From assembly GCA_039177555.1 (NCBI GenBank), contig JBCDFV010000019.1:1-64000 (forward strand): a stretch of DNA of 64,000 nucleotides, given 5' to 3'. Positions 41,056 to 50,725 of this stretch are shown here, one piece after another. The stretch is from JANQGH01 sp039177555. GTDB taxonomy: Bacteria > Pseudomonadota > Alphaproteobacteria > DSM-16000 > Inquilinaceae. Made by a program: the position numbers and the translations under genes. Under the pieces are notes generated by a model. It made no database searches. It worked only from the letters and a program-made list of their open reading frames with translations, and was not told where the DNA came from. Numbering within the stretch: the stretch's first letter is position 1; each line of letters starts with the position of its first letter.

Positions 41056-41715
41056 TTAGGGCCTGCGCAGGCGATCCGCGAGGTCTTGATGCCCCGCTTC
41101 CACGGCGTAGTCTCGGGCGGCCTTGCCGGCGGTATCCGTGCGCGCCGTGTCCGCGCCCTTGGCGAGAAGCGCGTCGACCACATTGGTCATGCCGTTATGG
41201 GCAGCGCTCATCAGGGCCGTCGTGCCGCTGGGTCCGGTTTCGTCGACCAGGGTCGTCGCCGCCACCAAGGCCAGTGCGGCATCGGTGGCGCCGGCCGTGC
41301 AGGCGGCCTGTAGCGGGATGTTGACCTCGAAGGCGTGGCCGAACAGATGCGGGTCCGCGCCGCCATCCAGCAGGACGGCCACGGTGCGGCGATGGCCGAA
41401 AAAGGCCGCCAGATGCAGCGCGGTCCAGCCATCGGGGGTTAGCAGGTTCACGATGTCTTGGTTGTCGGCAATGAGTGCGCCAACCTGATCGGCATCGCCA
41501 AGTGCCGCGGCCTCGTGGAACGGACGTTCGGGAAACAGGGCCAGCAGCTGGTCCAGCGTCGTTTCGGCGCGGCTGTAGAGGCACCGCAGGATGAGGCTCG
41601 TGCCGTCGCGATTGCGCAGGTCCGACGCACTAACATCGGCCGGCAGTAAGGCCAGCACGCGTTCGGTATCGTCGCGCGCGGCGGCCGCGAACAGTGGTTC
41701 GTGATAGGCGGACAT
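41056..41715 (-). CDS. Ankyrin-repeat protein
   Basis: The 219-residue soluble protein has about five ankyrin repeats. Clear units are GWTALHLAAFFGHRRTVAVLLDGGADP and GTTALMSAAHNGMTNVVDALLAKGADT. These mediate protein-protein contacts, so a partner rather than a reaction is expected. There is no signal peptide. The start ATG at 41713-41715 gives a plausible first helix (MSAYHEPLFAAAARDD) and CGGAG lies close upstream; a longer form to 41802 is less likely. It is alone on its strand. Confidence 0.83.
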   Translation of the reverse strand: MSAYHEPLFAAAARDDTERVLALLPADVSASDLRNRDGTSLILRCLYSRAETTLDQLLALFPERPFHEAAALGDADQVGALIADNQDIVNLLTPDGWTALHLAAFFGHRRTVAVLLDGGADPHLFGHAFEVNIPLQAACTAGATDAALALVAATTLVDETGPSGTTALMSAAHNGMTNVVDALLAKGADTARTDTAGKAARDYAVEAGHQDLADRLRRP

Positions 41716-41818
41716 GGCTCCGTTCACCCAGTTTCTTGCGTCATCATGCCGGGCCGGCGCTTGTGCGCTGGGCAGCCTTGCGGCAGACTTCAGTTTAGCC
41801 AATTAGGGGAGTTAGAGG

Positions 41819-42280
41819 ATGGCTTTGCGGACACTGCTTGTTGCTGCCATGGTTGCGATTGCGGGGGGCGGCGTTATCAGCGACGCCCAAGCGCAAAGAG
41901 AGTTCCCGCTGACGGGACGGTGGACCTACTTCGACTACGGCACGCGGACGACCGGGCCGGGAGAGCTCAACGATTTCTGCATGAGTTCGTGGGACAGCTA
42001 CACGCCGGATGGCGGCTTCATCGGTTTTGAAATGGACAGTTTCGGCGCCGTCTTCGCTGTCTACGCCGGCTATTGCGTTGCCTTCGGCAACGAGATCTCC
42101 TGCGAGTATTTGCTGGATTCGGAAATGGGGCCGATCAACGATCCGGAGGATGGCGAACTCTCTTTCTACAACACCGATATCGTCGACTACATTCTCTACG
42201 ACGCCAGCGGCAAGCCTGACTATGCCAACAGTTGGACCTACATCCGCTGTCCGGCCTCCGCCGGCTTTTCGGTTGGCTGA
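41819..42280 (+). CDS. Secreted protein of unknown function with four cysteines
   Basis: The 153-residue protein has a clear signal peptide ending AQA near residue 25. The mature part is acidic and aromatic (RWTYFDYGT, DFCMSSWDSYTPDGG, TDIVDYILYDASG) with four cysteines, which could form two disulfides. I do not recognise the family. GGGGAGTTAGAGG precedes the ATG. Its stop overlaps the probable TTG start of the carbonic anhydrase gene. Confidence 0.72.
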   Translation: MALRTLLVAAMVAIAGGGVISDAQAQREFPLTGRWTYFDYGTRTTGPGELNDFCMSSWDSYTPDGGFIGFEMDSFGAVFAVYAGYCVAFGNEISCEYLLDSEMGPINDPEDGELSFYNTDIVDYILYDASGKPDYANSWTYIRCPASAGFSVG

Positions 42281-42812
42281 ACCGACCCTGGCTGGGCCAG
42301 CCCTGGGGCTGGCCTACAAGGGCATTTTCCCGACGATCGACCCTTCGGCGTTCGTGGCGCCTACGGCCAGTGTGATTGGCGATGTGGTTATCGGGCGCGA
42401 GAGCGGCATCTGGTTCGGTTGCGTTCTGCGCGGCGATGTCAACGTCATCCGCATTGGCGCGCAGACCAATATTCAGGATGGCACGGTCATTCACTGCAAT
42501 CACGACGGGCAGGGCGCCCATGTCGGCGATCGCGTGACCGTCGGCCACATGGCGCTGTTGCACGACTGCACGCTGGAGGATGACAGCTTCGTCGGCATGA
42601 AGGCCTGCGTGATGGACGGCGCGACCGTGGAAAGCGGTGCGATGGTTGCCGCCGGCGCGCTCGTGACGCCGGGAAAACGGGTGCTTTCCGGTCAGCTTTG
42701 GGCCGGGTCGCCGGCGCGGTACATGCGCGATTTGAGCCGCGACGAGCGCGAACGCTTTGTCTGGTCGGCCAAGCACTACGCCAAGCTGGCGCGCGACTAT
42801 CTCGGCGCGTAG
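42273..42812 (+). CDS. Gamma-class carbonic anhydrase family protein
   Basis: The 179-residue left-handed beta-helix protein carries hexapeptide repeats from about residue 25 onwards. The three zinc histidines are seen in GTVIHC and VGHMALLH, with GDVNVIRIGAQTNIQDG between. Bacterial members (YrdA/PaaY type) range from carbonic anhydrases to thioesterase-linked proteins. No ATG exists near the family start; the frame opens at a TTG (42273) overlapping the preceding stop, which gives a normal N-terminus (LAYKGIFPTIDPSAF). The start is therefore inferred. Confidence 0.86.
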   Translation: MAEPTLAGPALGLAYKGIFPTIDPSAFVAPTASVIGDVVIGRESGIWFGCVLRGDVNVIRIGAQTNIQDGTVIHCNHDGQGAHVGDRVTVGHMALLHDCTLEDDSFVGMKACVMDGATVESGAMVAAGALVTPGKRVLSGQLWAGSPARYMRDLSRDERERFVWSAKHYAKLARDYLGA

Positions 42813-42853
42813 CGGCCAGACATCGCCCGAACATCCCGTGAGCGATCAGGCAT

Positions 42854-44083
42854 ATGATGCCGGCTGATGTTGTTGTTGAGGCGGGCCATGTCTTTGTCCC
42901 CAGCTTTTTGGCCTATACGATCGGCATCATCGTCTTCCTGATTGGCATGAGCTTGAACCAGCGCGTCGCGTTTCTGCGCGCGTTCAACATCCCGGAGCCG
43001 GTAACCGGCGGTTTGCTCGCCAGCCTGCTCATTCTGGCGTTCTATCTGACGACCGGAATGGCGGTTTCGTTCGAGATGGATACCCGCGACCGCCTGCTGA
43101 TCTACTTCTTCACGGCCATAGGCATCAACGCCCGCATCTCCGACCTGATAGCAGGCGGGCGGCCGCTGCTGATCCTGTTGGGTCTGACGCTGGGATTTAT
43201 CGTCGTGCAAGATGTCGTGGGCATCGGTGGCGCGCTGCTGTTCGACCAGCCGACGGCTGTCGGCATCCTGGCGGGTTCCGCCTCGCTGATCGGTGGCCAT
43301 GGTACCGCGATCGCCTGGGCGCCCGAGATCGCGGAAAACCATGGCGTTCCCAATGCGTTGGAGATCGGCGTCGCGGCCGCCACGCTCGGCCTGGTCATCG
43401 CCAGCTTGATCGGCGGGCCGATCGCCCGGTTTCTGCTGAACCAGTATCAGCTTTCCGGCGCGGACGAAGACCCGACCGTGGTCGGCGTGGCCTACGAAAA
43501 GGCGCCGACGGAGAAGATCAACCATATCAGCATCATGTCGGTGCTGCTGACGCTGCATGTCGCAATCATCATCGGCTATATTCTGAATGAGGCAGCGCAG
43601 CAAATCGGGCTGAGGTTGCCGCTGTTCGTGACCTGTCTCTTGGCCGCCATTGCCCTGTCGAACACGGTGCCGATCGTGTTTCCCAGGATACGCTGGCCGG
43701 CGCGTACGCGGGCGCTGGCGCTGGTGTCGGATTTCTCGCTCGGTCTGTTCTTGACCATGAGCTTGATGGGCATGCAGCTTTGGACCATTGCCGAACTGGC
43801 CGGCCCGCTGCTCGGCATCCTGGCCCTGCAGACGTGCGTGGCCGTGGTCTTTATTCTGCTGGTACTGTTCCCGCTGATGGGGCGGAACTATCAGGCCGCC
43901 GTGCTCAGCGCCGGCTTCGGCGGCTTTGCCATGGGCGCGACGCCGACAGCGATCGCCAACATGACGGCGGTGACCAAGGCCCACGGCCCAGCGCCGATGG
44001 CGTTTATCATCCTGCCCCTGGTCTCCGCGTTCTTCGTCGACATTACCAACGCGCTGGTCATTCAACTTGCCTTGTCTCTCTAG
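42854..44083 (+). CDS. gltS: Sodium/glutamate symporter
   Basis: The 409-residue membrane protein of the GltS family has about ten helices in two inverted halves. Characteristic segments are NIPEPVTGGLLASL in the first half, LAGSASLIGGHGTAIAWAP in the centre and GFGGFAMGATPTAIANMTAV in the second half, corresponding to the two re-entrant loops. It takes up glutamate with Na+. ATG pair at 42854/42857; I used the first. It is 41 bases after the carbonic anhydrase gene. Confidence 0.9.
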   Translation: MMPADVVVEAGHVFVPSFLAYTIGIIVFLIGMSLNQRVAFLRAFNIPEPVTGGLLASLLILAFYLTTGMAVSFEMDTRDRLLIYFFTAIGINARISDLIAGGRPLLILLGLTLGFIVVQDVVGIGGALLFDQPTAVGILAGSASLIGGHGTAIAWAPEIAENHGVPNALEIGVAAATLGLVIASLIGGPIARFLLNQYQLSGADEDPTVVGVAYEKAPTEKINHISIMSVLLTLHVAIIIGYILNEAAQQIGLRLPLFVTCLLAAIALSNTVPIVFPRIRWPARTRALALVSDFSLGLFLTMSLMGMQLWTIAELAGPLLGILALQTCVAVVFILLVLFPLMGRNYQAAVLSAGFGGFAMGATPTAIANMTAVTKAHGPAPMAFIILPLVSAFFVDITNALVIQLALSL

Positions 44084-44123
44084 CGGACGGGACGCCATAA
44101 TGGTCGCCCGTTAGGAGACATTG

Positions 44124-45317
44124 ATGCCCAAGCCATCCCTCCTGCCGCTGTTGTCGCTGACCCTGTGCGCATTTTCAGTCTCGACGTCGGAACTGATGCT
44201 GGTCGGGCTGCTGCCCGAACTGTCGGCATCGCTGAACGTCAGCATTCCGGAGGCGGGGCTGTTGGTGACGGGCTACGCGCTCGGCGTCATCGTTTTCGCG
44301 CCGGTGGTTGCCATCGTCGCGAATGGGCTGCCGCGCCGGCCGATGATCCTGGGGCTGATGGCGACCTTCACGCTGGGCAACACGATCTGCGCGCTGGCGC
44401 CCGATTACACCGTGCTGTTGATCGCGCGGATCGTGACGGCAATTTCCCATGCTGCCCTGTTCGGGTCGGCGGCCGTCATGGCCGCCGATATCGTGCCGGA
44501 GGACAAGCGCGCACGGGCCGTCGCGCTAGTATTCGCCGGCGCCACCATTGCGACGATTGCCGGCGTTCCGCTCGGCACGGCCGCCGGCGGCGCGTTTGGC
44601 TGGCAGTCGGCATTTTGGATGACGGCGGGCATGGGCGTTCTCTCCATCGGCGCGATTGTGCTGTGGCTGCCGGCCAACCTGCCGGTGCACCGGGCGGACT
44701 TCCGCAGCGAGCTGGGCATATTGCGCAACGGGCCGGTGGTTTTTGCCCTGGTCGTGACGGCCCTCGTTTGGGCCAGCCTCTTCGCCGTGTTCACCTTTAT
44801 TGCCCCGATCCTGGAAGACGTATCCGGCGAGTCCGAGCACACGGTGGTGGTGTTCCTCTTCGTGTTCGGAATCGGGATGACCATCGGCAACTTCATTGGC
44901 GGTCGTTTGGCCGACTGGCACCTGCTGCCATCGATTGTCGGCATGATCGCCGGGGTTGCCGTTCTGCTGGCGATCCTGTCGATCGTGATGGGCAACGCCT
45001 ATCTCGTGATTGGCACGCTGTTGGTCTGGGGCCTGTTCGTCTTCGCGCTGGCGCCGGCGATGCAGTATTGGGCCGTCAAGGCCGCCGGAGGGACGCCTAA
45101 CCTGCTGTCCACCTTGAACCAGGGATCGTTCCATCTCGGCAGCGCGGCCGGCGCGTGGATCGCCTCGTCGGCCCTTTATTACGGCATCAGCTACCGCCAT
45201 CTGCCATGGGTGGGCGAGGTGCTTGCCGTCGCGGCGCTGGCCATCGCTGCGATCGCCGTGTTGCACGAATACGGACGCCGGCGACGCCTCTTCGCCCAGC
45301 CTGTGCCGGCCGGCTGA
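44124..45317 (+). CDS. MFS transporter, 12-helix DHA1 (AraJ-like) type
   Basis: The 397-residue protein has about twelve helices. It resembles sugar- or drug-efflux carriers of the AraJ/YdhP group: FSVSTSELMLVGLLPELSASLNVS at the start is diagnostic, and the centre has GGAFGWQSAFWMTAG. TAGGAGAC precedes a TTG-ATG pair; the ATG at 44124 is used. No regulator is next to it. Its stop faces the end of the RND pump gene across 22 bases. Confidence 0.85.
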   Translation: MPKPSLLPLLSLTLCAFSVSTSELMLVGLLPELSASLNVSIPEAGLLVTGYALGVIVFAPVVAIVANGLPRRPMILGLMATFTLGNTICALAPDYTVLLIARIVTAISHAALFGSAAVMAADIVPEDKRARAVALVFAGATIATIAGVPLGTAAGGAFGWQSAFWMTAGMGVLSIGAIVLWLPANLPVHRADFRSELGILRNGPVVFALVVTALVWASLFAVFTFIAPILEDVSGESEHTVVVFLFVFGIGMTIGNFIGGRLADWHLLPSIVGMIAGVAVLLAILSIVMGNAYLVIGTLLVWGLFVFALAPAMQYWAVKAAGGTPNLLSTLNQGSFHLGSAAGAWIASSALYYGISYRHLPWVGEVLAVAALAIAAIAVLHEYGRRRRLFAQPVPAG

Positions 45318-45339
45318 CGCGCCCTAGCAACGGGCTGTC

Positions 45340-48300
45340 TTAGGCGTCGGCGCTGTCCACGGTCGCCGTTTGCCGACGCCTTGGCCGTTTAACCCATTCG
45401 CGAACCGACTGCAGGATCACGTACAGGCTGGGGATCAGGAAGGTTGCGATGACGACAGAGAACACCATGCCGCCAAGGACGGTCGTGCCCAGCGAGCGCT
45501 GACCGCCGGCCCCCGCACCGGTCGCGATCACCAATGGCACCACGCCCAGGATGAACGAGATCGCCGTCATCAAGACAGCACGAAACCGCAAGCGCGCGGC
45601 CTCTTGCGCCGCCTCGACGATCGACTTGCCTTCCTCGCGCAGGGACTTGGCGAACTCCACGATCAGAATGGCGTTCTTACTGGCCAGGCCTATCAACAGG
45701 ACCAGCCCCACCTGGGCATAGATATCCAGGCTGATGCCGGTTGCGGTCAGTGCCAGCATCGCGCCCAGCACGGCGATCGGCACCGACAGGATCACGGCAA
45801 AGGGAATGGTCCAGCTCTCGTACTGGGCGACGAGGAACAGATAGGCGAAGACCACCGACAGCAGCATGACCAGCGAACCGGCCGCGCCGGCCGCGATTTC
45901 CTGGCGTGTGAGGCCCGACCATTCATAGACATACCCGGCGGGCAGCGTGGTGTCGGCGGTCCGTTCCATGGCCTGGATCGCTTGGCCCGAACTGTAGCCC
46001 GGAGCCTGGCTGCCGTTGACGGTCGCCGACCGGAACAGGTTGTAACGCTCGATCGAATCCGCATCGACAATCGGCGTGACCTCGACCAGAGAGCCAAGCG
46101 GTATCATCGCGCCGTCCTGATTGCGGACATAAAGCGCGAGAATATCCTCCGGCAGGGCACGGAACTCCGCATCGGCCTGTACCATGACGCGGTAGGGGCG
46201 CCCGAACAGAGTGACGTCGTTCACGTAATACGCCCCCATCGTGGCCTGTAGAGTCTCGTAAATGTTGGCGAGAGGCACGCCCTGAGCCGTCGCACGCTGG
46301 CGGTCGACCGTGACCATCAGCTGGGGCGAGTTCGCCTGGTACGTGCTGAAGACGCCTTGCAGCACGTCATCGCCGTTGGCTTCGAAGATCAGACCGTTGA
46401 GCGCCGAGACCAACTCCGCCGGTGATCGGCCTTCAGCATCCTGTAGAATGAACTCGAACCCGCTGGTGGCGCCAAGGCCCGAGATGGGCGGCGGTTCGAA
46501 CGGCACGACGTTGGCGCCTAGAACGGAGGCGAGCTGACCCCGTAGCCCGTTGACGATCGCAGTCGAGGACAGTGACGGGTCCTCGCGTTCCGACCAGGGT
46601 TCAAGGATAGCGATCAGCAGGCCGGCGTTGGCCGACTGACCGCCACCCAAGATGCTGAAGCCACTGACGGTGACCACGTCTGAGATGCCGGGCGTCTGCT
46701 CAAGCATTTGCTCCACCTCGGCGACCACGAGGTCGGTGCGGCTCAACGTAGCGCCTTCCGGCAAGCTGACATCGACGAAGAACGCACCGCGATCCTCCGG
46801 CGGCAGAAAGCCGCTCGGCAAGGTGGTGAACGCCTGCCAGGCCACGACCATCAGGGCGGCAAAGACGATGATGACGATGAAAACGCGCCGCACGAGGAAA
46901 CCCACCGTCGCCGAATAGCCGCGCGTCAAGACCTTCAGCAACCCTTCGAACCAGGCAAGCGGACCGCGCCGGTTCTGCTTAGGCGGCCGAAGGAAGCTGG
47001 CGCAGAGCGCGGGGCTGAGCGTCAGCGCGTTGATGGATGAGATGATGACGGCGACGCAGATCGTGATCGCGAACTGCTGATAGAACTGGCCGGTCAGGCC
47101 GGGCACGAAGCCGATGGGGATGAATACCGCGAGCAAGACCAGTGTGGTGGCGATGATCGGCGGGGCCACCTCCTTCATCGCGTCGCGGGTCGCCTGGCGG
47201 GGATCGCGGCCTTCGGACAGCAGGCGTTGGACATTCTCGACAACCACGATGGCATCGTCGACCACCACCCCGATCGCCAGGATCAGTGCAAACAGCGTGA
47301 CCGTATTGATGGTCAGGCCAAACACCAGCATGGCGGCAAAGGTGCCGATCAGCGACACCGGGATCGTGATTGCCGGCACCAGCGTGGAACGAAGGTCTTG
47401 CAGGAAGATGAAGACGACCAGCACGACCAGGACCACGGCGACAAACAGTGTCTCGACCACGCCGCCAATGGATGTGCGGACATAGACGGTCGTGTCATAG
47501 GGCACGGTGTAGTCGACGCCGGTCGGGAACCGTTGGGACAGCCGCTCGGCCTCCGCCCGTACCGCATCGGCGACGGCCAGCGCGTTCGCCCCCGGCAACT
47601 GATAGACTGCCAAGAGAGCCGCATCGCCGCCATTCAGCCCGGCATTCCAGCCATAGGACTGTGATCCGAGTTCGACCCGGGCGACATCGCCGATCGTGAC
47701 GCTGGTCCCGTCATTGCGCGCGCGCAGCACGATGTCGGCGAATTCCTGCGGTTCGACCAGGCGCCCCTCGGACGAGATCGTATAGGTCAGTTGCTGCCCT
47801 GCAGGCGCCGGTTCCTCGCCGACCGCGCCGGCGGAGGCTTGCAGGTTCTGATCCCTGATCGCCGCGATGACGTCGCTTGGGGTCAGTTCCAGGGTCGCCA
47901 GCCGGTCCGGTTCCAGCCAGATACGCATGCCGTAGTCGCGCGCGCCAAGGTTTTCCACCAGCGCCACGCCGGGCACGCGAGACAGCGTGTCACGGAGGTT
48001 AATGTCCGCGTAGTTGCTCAAGAACAGCTGATCGTAGCTGTCGTCCGGTGAATAGAGCGACAGGATCATCAGCATCGCGGTCGACTGCTTGCGGACCAGG
48101 ACGCCGCCGCGCGTCACGTCGCTGGGCAGGCGCGGCATTGCCGCCGACACGCGGTTTTGCACGTTCACCTGGGCCAGATCCGCATCCGTCCCGACCTCGA
48201 AGGTGACCGCCAGGCTGTAGTCGCCATTGTTGGTGCTGGACGACGACATGTAGATCATGTCCTCGACACCGTTCACCTCCGCCTCGATGATCGCCGCGAC

Positions 48301-48483
48301 CGATTCCTCGACCACTTGCGCGCTGGCGCCCGGATAGCTGGCCGTGACCTGCACCTGCGGCGGCGTGATGTCGGGGAACTCAGCGATCGGCAAGACAGCA
48401 AGCGACAGCGAACCGGCCAGCACGATCACGATCGAGATGACGAAGGCGAACTTCGGCCGGTCGATGAAAAAAGCACTGATCAT
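45340..48483 (-). CDS. RND efflux pump, inner-membrane transporter (AcrB/HAE1 family)
   Basis: The 1047-residue proton-driven exporter has twelve helices and two large periplasmic loops. The proton-relay residues are present: the Asp pair in GVVVDDAIVVVENVQ and the Lys in GLASKNAILIVEFAKSL. The N-terminus MISAFFIDRPKFAFV is standard. It would form a tripartite pump with the adaptor encoded four bases upstream. No outer-membrane TolC-type gene or regulator is adjacent, so the outer-membrane channel must come from elsewhere. Substrates are probably drugs, detergents or other lipophiles. Confidence 0.93.
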   Translation of the reverse strand: MISAFFIDRPKFAFVISIVIVLAGSLSLAVLPIAEFPDITPPQVQVTASYPGASAQVVEESVAAIIEAEVNGVEDMIYMSSSSTNNGDYSLAVTFEVGTDADLAQVNVQNRVSAAMPRLPSDVTRGGVLVRKQSTAMLMILSLYSPDDSYDQLFLSNYADINLRDTLSRVPGVALVENLGARDYGMRIWLEPDRLATLELTPSDVIAAIRDQNLQASAGAVGEEPAPAGQQLTYTISSEGRLVEPQEFADIVLRARNDGTSVTIGDVARVELGSQSYGWNAGLNGGDAALLAVYQLPGANALAVADAVRAEAERLSQRFPTGVDYTVPYDTTVYVRTSIGGVVETLFVAVVLVVLVVFIFLQDLRSTLVPAITIPVSLIGTFAAMLVFGLTINTVTLFALILAIGVVVDDAIVVVENVQRLLSEGRDPRQATRDAMKEVAPPIIATTLVLLAVFIPIGFVPGLTGQFYQQFAITICVAVIISSINALTLSPALCASFLRPPKQNRRGPLAWFEGLLKVLTRGYSATVGFLVRRVFIVIIVFAALMVVAWQAFTTLPSGFLPPEDRGAFFVDVSLPEGATLSRTDLVVAEVEQMLEQTPGISDVVTVSGFSILGGGQSANAGLLIAILEPWSEREDPSLSSTAIVNGLRGQLASVLGANVVPFEPPPISGLGATSGFEFILQDAEGRSPAELVSALNGLIFEANGDDVLQGVFSTYQANSPQLMVTVDRQRATAQGVPLANIYETLQATMGAYYVNDVTLFGRPYRVMVQADAEFRALPEDILALYVRNQDGAMIPLGSLVEVTPIVDADSIERYNLFRSATVNGSQAPGYSSGQAIQAMERTADTTLPAGYVYEWSGLTRQEIAAGAAGSLVMLLSVVFAYLFLVAQYESWTIPFAVILSVPIAVLGAMLALTATGISLDIYAQVGLVLLIGLASKNAILIVEFAKSLREEGKSIVEAAQEAARLRFRAVLMTAISFILGVVPLVIATGAGAGGQRSLGTTVLGGMVFSVVIATFLIPSLYVILQSVREWVKRPRRRQTATVDSADA

Positions 48484-48487
48484 CGCG

Positions 48488-49639
48488 CTAGCCGCCGGTC
48501 TGTTCCACGGGCGTCACAAGGCCACCGGGTCGGGCGCGCTGCACGCCTTCAACCACGATCGTTTCGCCTTCTTCGAGGCCAGACTCGATAACCCAATCGC
48601 CGTCTATGCGGGCGCCCGTGGTCACCGTTCGTGCTTCGACCCGGTTCTCCGAATCGACGACCAGGACGAAATAGCCGGACTGGTTTTGCTGAACCGCGGA
48701 TTGCGGCACCAAGGCGACGTTTTCGGTTTCGGCGGTGGTCAGCACCACCTCGACGAACTGCCCGGGCACCAACTGGTCGTCCGGATTATCAAACACCGCC
48801 CGGATGCGCAGAGTACCCGTTGTGACGTCGATTTCGTTGTCGATGAAGTCGATGGTGCCGAGCGTTGGATACACCGATCCGTCGGCCAGTTCGATCTCGA
48901 CAGTCGGCAGAGTCAGGTGACCGGCTTCTATGGCGTCGGCCTGCGCGGCCAGGAGAACGCGCTCGGCCATCGAGAAGGTGACATACATCGGGTCCAGCGC
49001 AACGACAGTGGCCAGTACACCGCTGTCCGGCCCGATCAGGTTGCCGACATCGACCTGGCTTTCGCCAACACGCCCGGCGACGGCCGACTGTATCTGTGTG
49101 TACCCAAGATCGAGTTCGGCGCGGTCCAGCGCGGCCTGGGCGGCCGCCAGCGACGCTTCCGCCCGGGCAACGTCTCCGCGTCGTTCGTCCAGCGTCGATT
49201 CGGCGATGTTGCCGCCATCGAACAGGGTCTCGGTCCGCTGCAATTCGGCCTGGGCTTGCGTCAACGTCGCCTGGATGCCCTGGACGTCCGCGGTGGCGGC
49301 ATCGTGCGCGGCCTGAAACTCCGCATCATCGATGCGGAAAAGCAGATCCCCTTCGTTGACCAGCGCGCCCTCCGTGAAGGCCTGCTCTTCCAGGAAGCCG
49401 GTCACGCGGGCCCGATATTCAACCCTCTGAGACGCCTCGGTTCTGCCGATCACCTGGCCCGTGGTGGCCACCTCCTGAAAGACGATCGGTTCGACGACGA
49501 CCGACGGAGGTGGTGCAGCCTGCGCGGCGGCCGCCGGCTGGTTGCTTTCGGAATCGCAAGCGGCCAAAAGGCCGACGCCGGCGATCAGACACAGTGCTGG
49601 CCAGCGGGATCGAAACACATTTGGGAACGCGACCGCCAT
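48488..49639 (-). CDS. RND efflux pump, periplasmic adaptor lipoprotein
   Basis: The 383-residue membrane-fusion protein has a signal peptide with lipobox LLAAC (Cys near 28), then the beta-barrel/lipoyl start PPPSVVVEPIVFQEVATTGQVIG, an alpha hairpin with long coiled coil (residues about 110-175, AQAELQRTETLFDGGN...), and a beta barrel (VTFSMAERVLLAA). The end domain has LVPQSAVQQNQSGYFVLVV. GGAGAC precedes the ATG. The order adaptor then pump is normal. Confidence 0.92.
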   Translation of the reverse strand: MAVAFPNVFRSRWPALCLIAGVGLLAACDSESNQPAAAAQAAPPPSVVVEPIVFQEVATTGQVIGRTEASQRVEYRARVTGFLEEQAFTEGALVNEGDLLFRIDDAEFQAAHDAATADVQGIQATLTQAQAELQRTETLFDGGNIAESTLDERRGDVARAEASLAAAQAALDRAELDLGYTQIQSAVAGRVGESQVDVGNLIGPDSGVLATVVALDPMYVTFSMAERVLLAAQADAIEAGHLTLPTVEIELADGSVYPTLGTIDFIDNEIDVTTGTLRIRAVFDNPDDQLVPGQFVEVVLTTAETENVALVPQSAVQQNQSGYFVLVVDSENRVEARTVTTGARIDGDWVIESGLEEGETIVVEGVQRARPGGLVTPVEQTGG

Positions 49640-49877
49640 TCATAGTCTCCGCAAGTCCATGCGATGCAACGTGCGGTGGACAGTATCGCGTGACCGTGCG
49701 GCAGGCCAGCCACGTTTTTGAGACCGTGTGCGAAACTCAAGAGGTTTCGCATGTGAGGCTTCCGGGCGCATCTCGTCCAAGGGCAACAAATGCGCGTGCG
49801 TTTTCGATCTTTCAGAGATAGAAGCGTTTTTGTTTTCGCAGCCTTCGGGCGCTGAAACGGACCGAGGGCCAGGACAG

Positions 49878-50708
49878 ATGGAGCCTCAAGGCGATCAGAA
49901 CGGCGCGTCCGACACGGCAAGGGGCGCGGCGGCCGCGGCCAAGCCGATCGAGGCCAGCCTGTTCGTGGCTATGCCGACCGCCACGGGCAATGTCCGCGTC
50001 GAGACCGTGAGCTCGGTCGTGCGCATGACCAAGGCGCTGCGGGCACATGATGTCTCGGTCACTTTTGCCAGCACCGCGTACGTCGAGATTGCGGCGTCGC
50101 GCAACCATCTGGTGGCGGAGTTTCTGGCCTCCGGACGGACGCATTGCCTGTTCATTGACGATGATATGGGCTTCGAACCGCAGGTGATCGGCGACATGCT
50201 GGCCGCCGAACGACCCTTTGTGGGTGTCTTCTGTCCGAAACGGACGCTTGATCTGGATCGGTTCGGCAAGGCCTACAGCGCGGCCGCGGGCACAGGGTCG
50301 AAAGATCCCTTGCACGCAGCGCTTGCCCAGTCTGCCGATTTTGTTGGCCGTCCGCTGCGACCCACGGATGCGCGCATCGTCGTCGCGGAACAGGTCGGGG
50401 CCGGCATCCTGCTGCTACGGCGCGACGTCTTTGAGACGCTGGACCGTGTCGACGACACGATACCGACAGTGCCTGGCCCGACCGACGGCAGGCCGATCAA
50501 GGCCTATTTTGACAGGGTTTATCTGAAAAAGCGCGGTGGTTACCTGTCGGAAGATCACAGCTTTTGCTACCGCTGGCGCACGAAGGCCAAGGGCAAGGTG
50601 TTCGCCTTTGCCGGTCGGGGCATCACCCATCACGGCAGCTTTCCCTTCCAAGCCGCGTTGGCGGACTTGCCGAGAACCGCCGCCGGCTCTGCAAAACAAC
50701 GGCCCTAA
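49878..50708 (+). CDS. Glycosyltransferase-like protein, copy 1
   Basis: The 276-residue soluble GT-A-type protein opens ASLFVAMPTATGNVRVETVSSVVRM, then has AASRNHLVAEFLASG and the metal-binding acidic motif LFIDDDMGFEPQ near residue 95. A later EDHSFCYRWR is the C-terminal acid-motif segment. It resembles family-2-like transferases that appear in phages and bacteria. The start ATG at 49878 follows AGGGCCAGGACAG; a longer frame to 49728 has no supporting similarity. A paralogue follows after 17 bases. Sugar and acceptor are unknown. Confidence 0.72.
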   Translation: MEPQGDQNGASDTARGAAAAAKPIEASLFVAMPTATGNVRVETVSSVVRMTKALRAHDVSVTFASTAYVEIAASRNHLVAEFLASGRTHCLFIDDDMGFEPQVIGDMLAAERPFVGVFCPKRTLDLDRFGKAYSAAAGTGSKDPLHAALAQSADFVGRPLRPTDARIVVAEQVGAGILLLRRDVFETLDRVDDTIPTVPGPTDGRPIKAYFDRVYLKKRGGYLSEDHSFCYRWRTKAKGKVFAFAGRGITHHGSFPFQAALADLPRTAAGSAKQRP

Positions 50709-50725
50709 GGTCGAGAGGGACCGCG

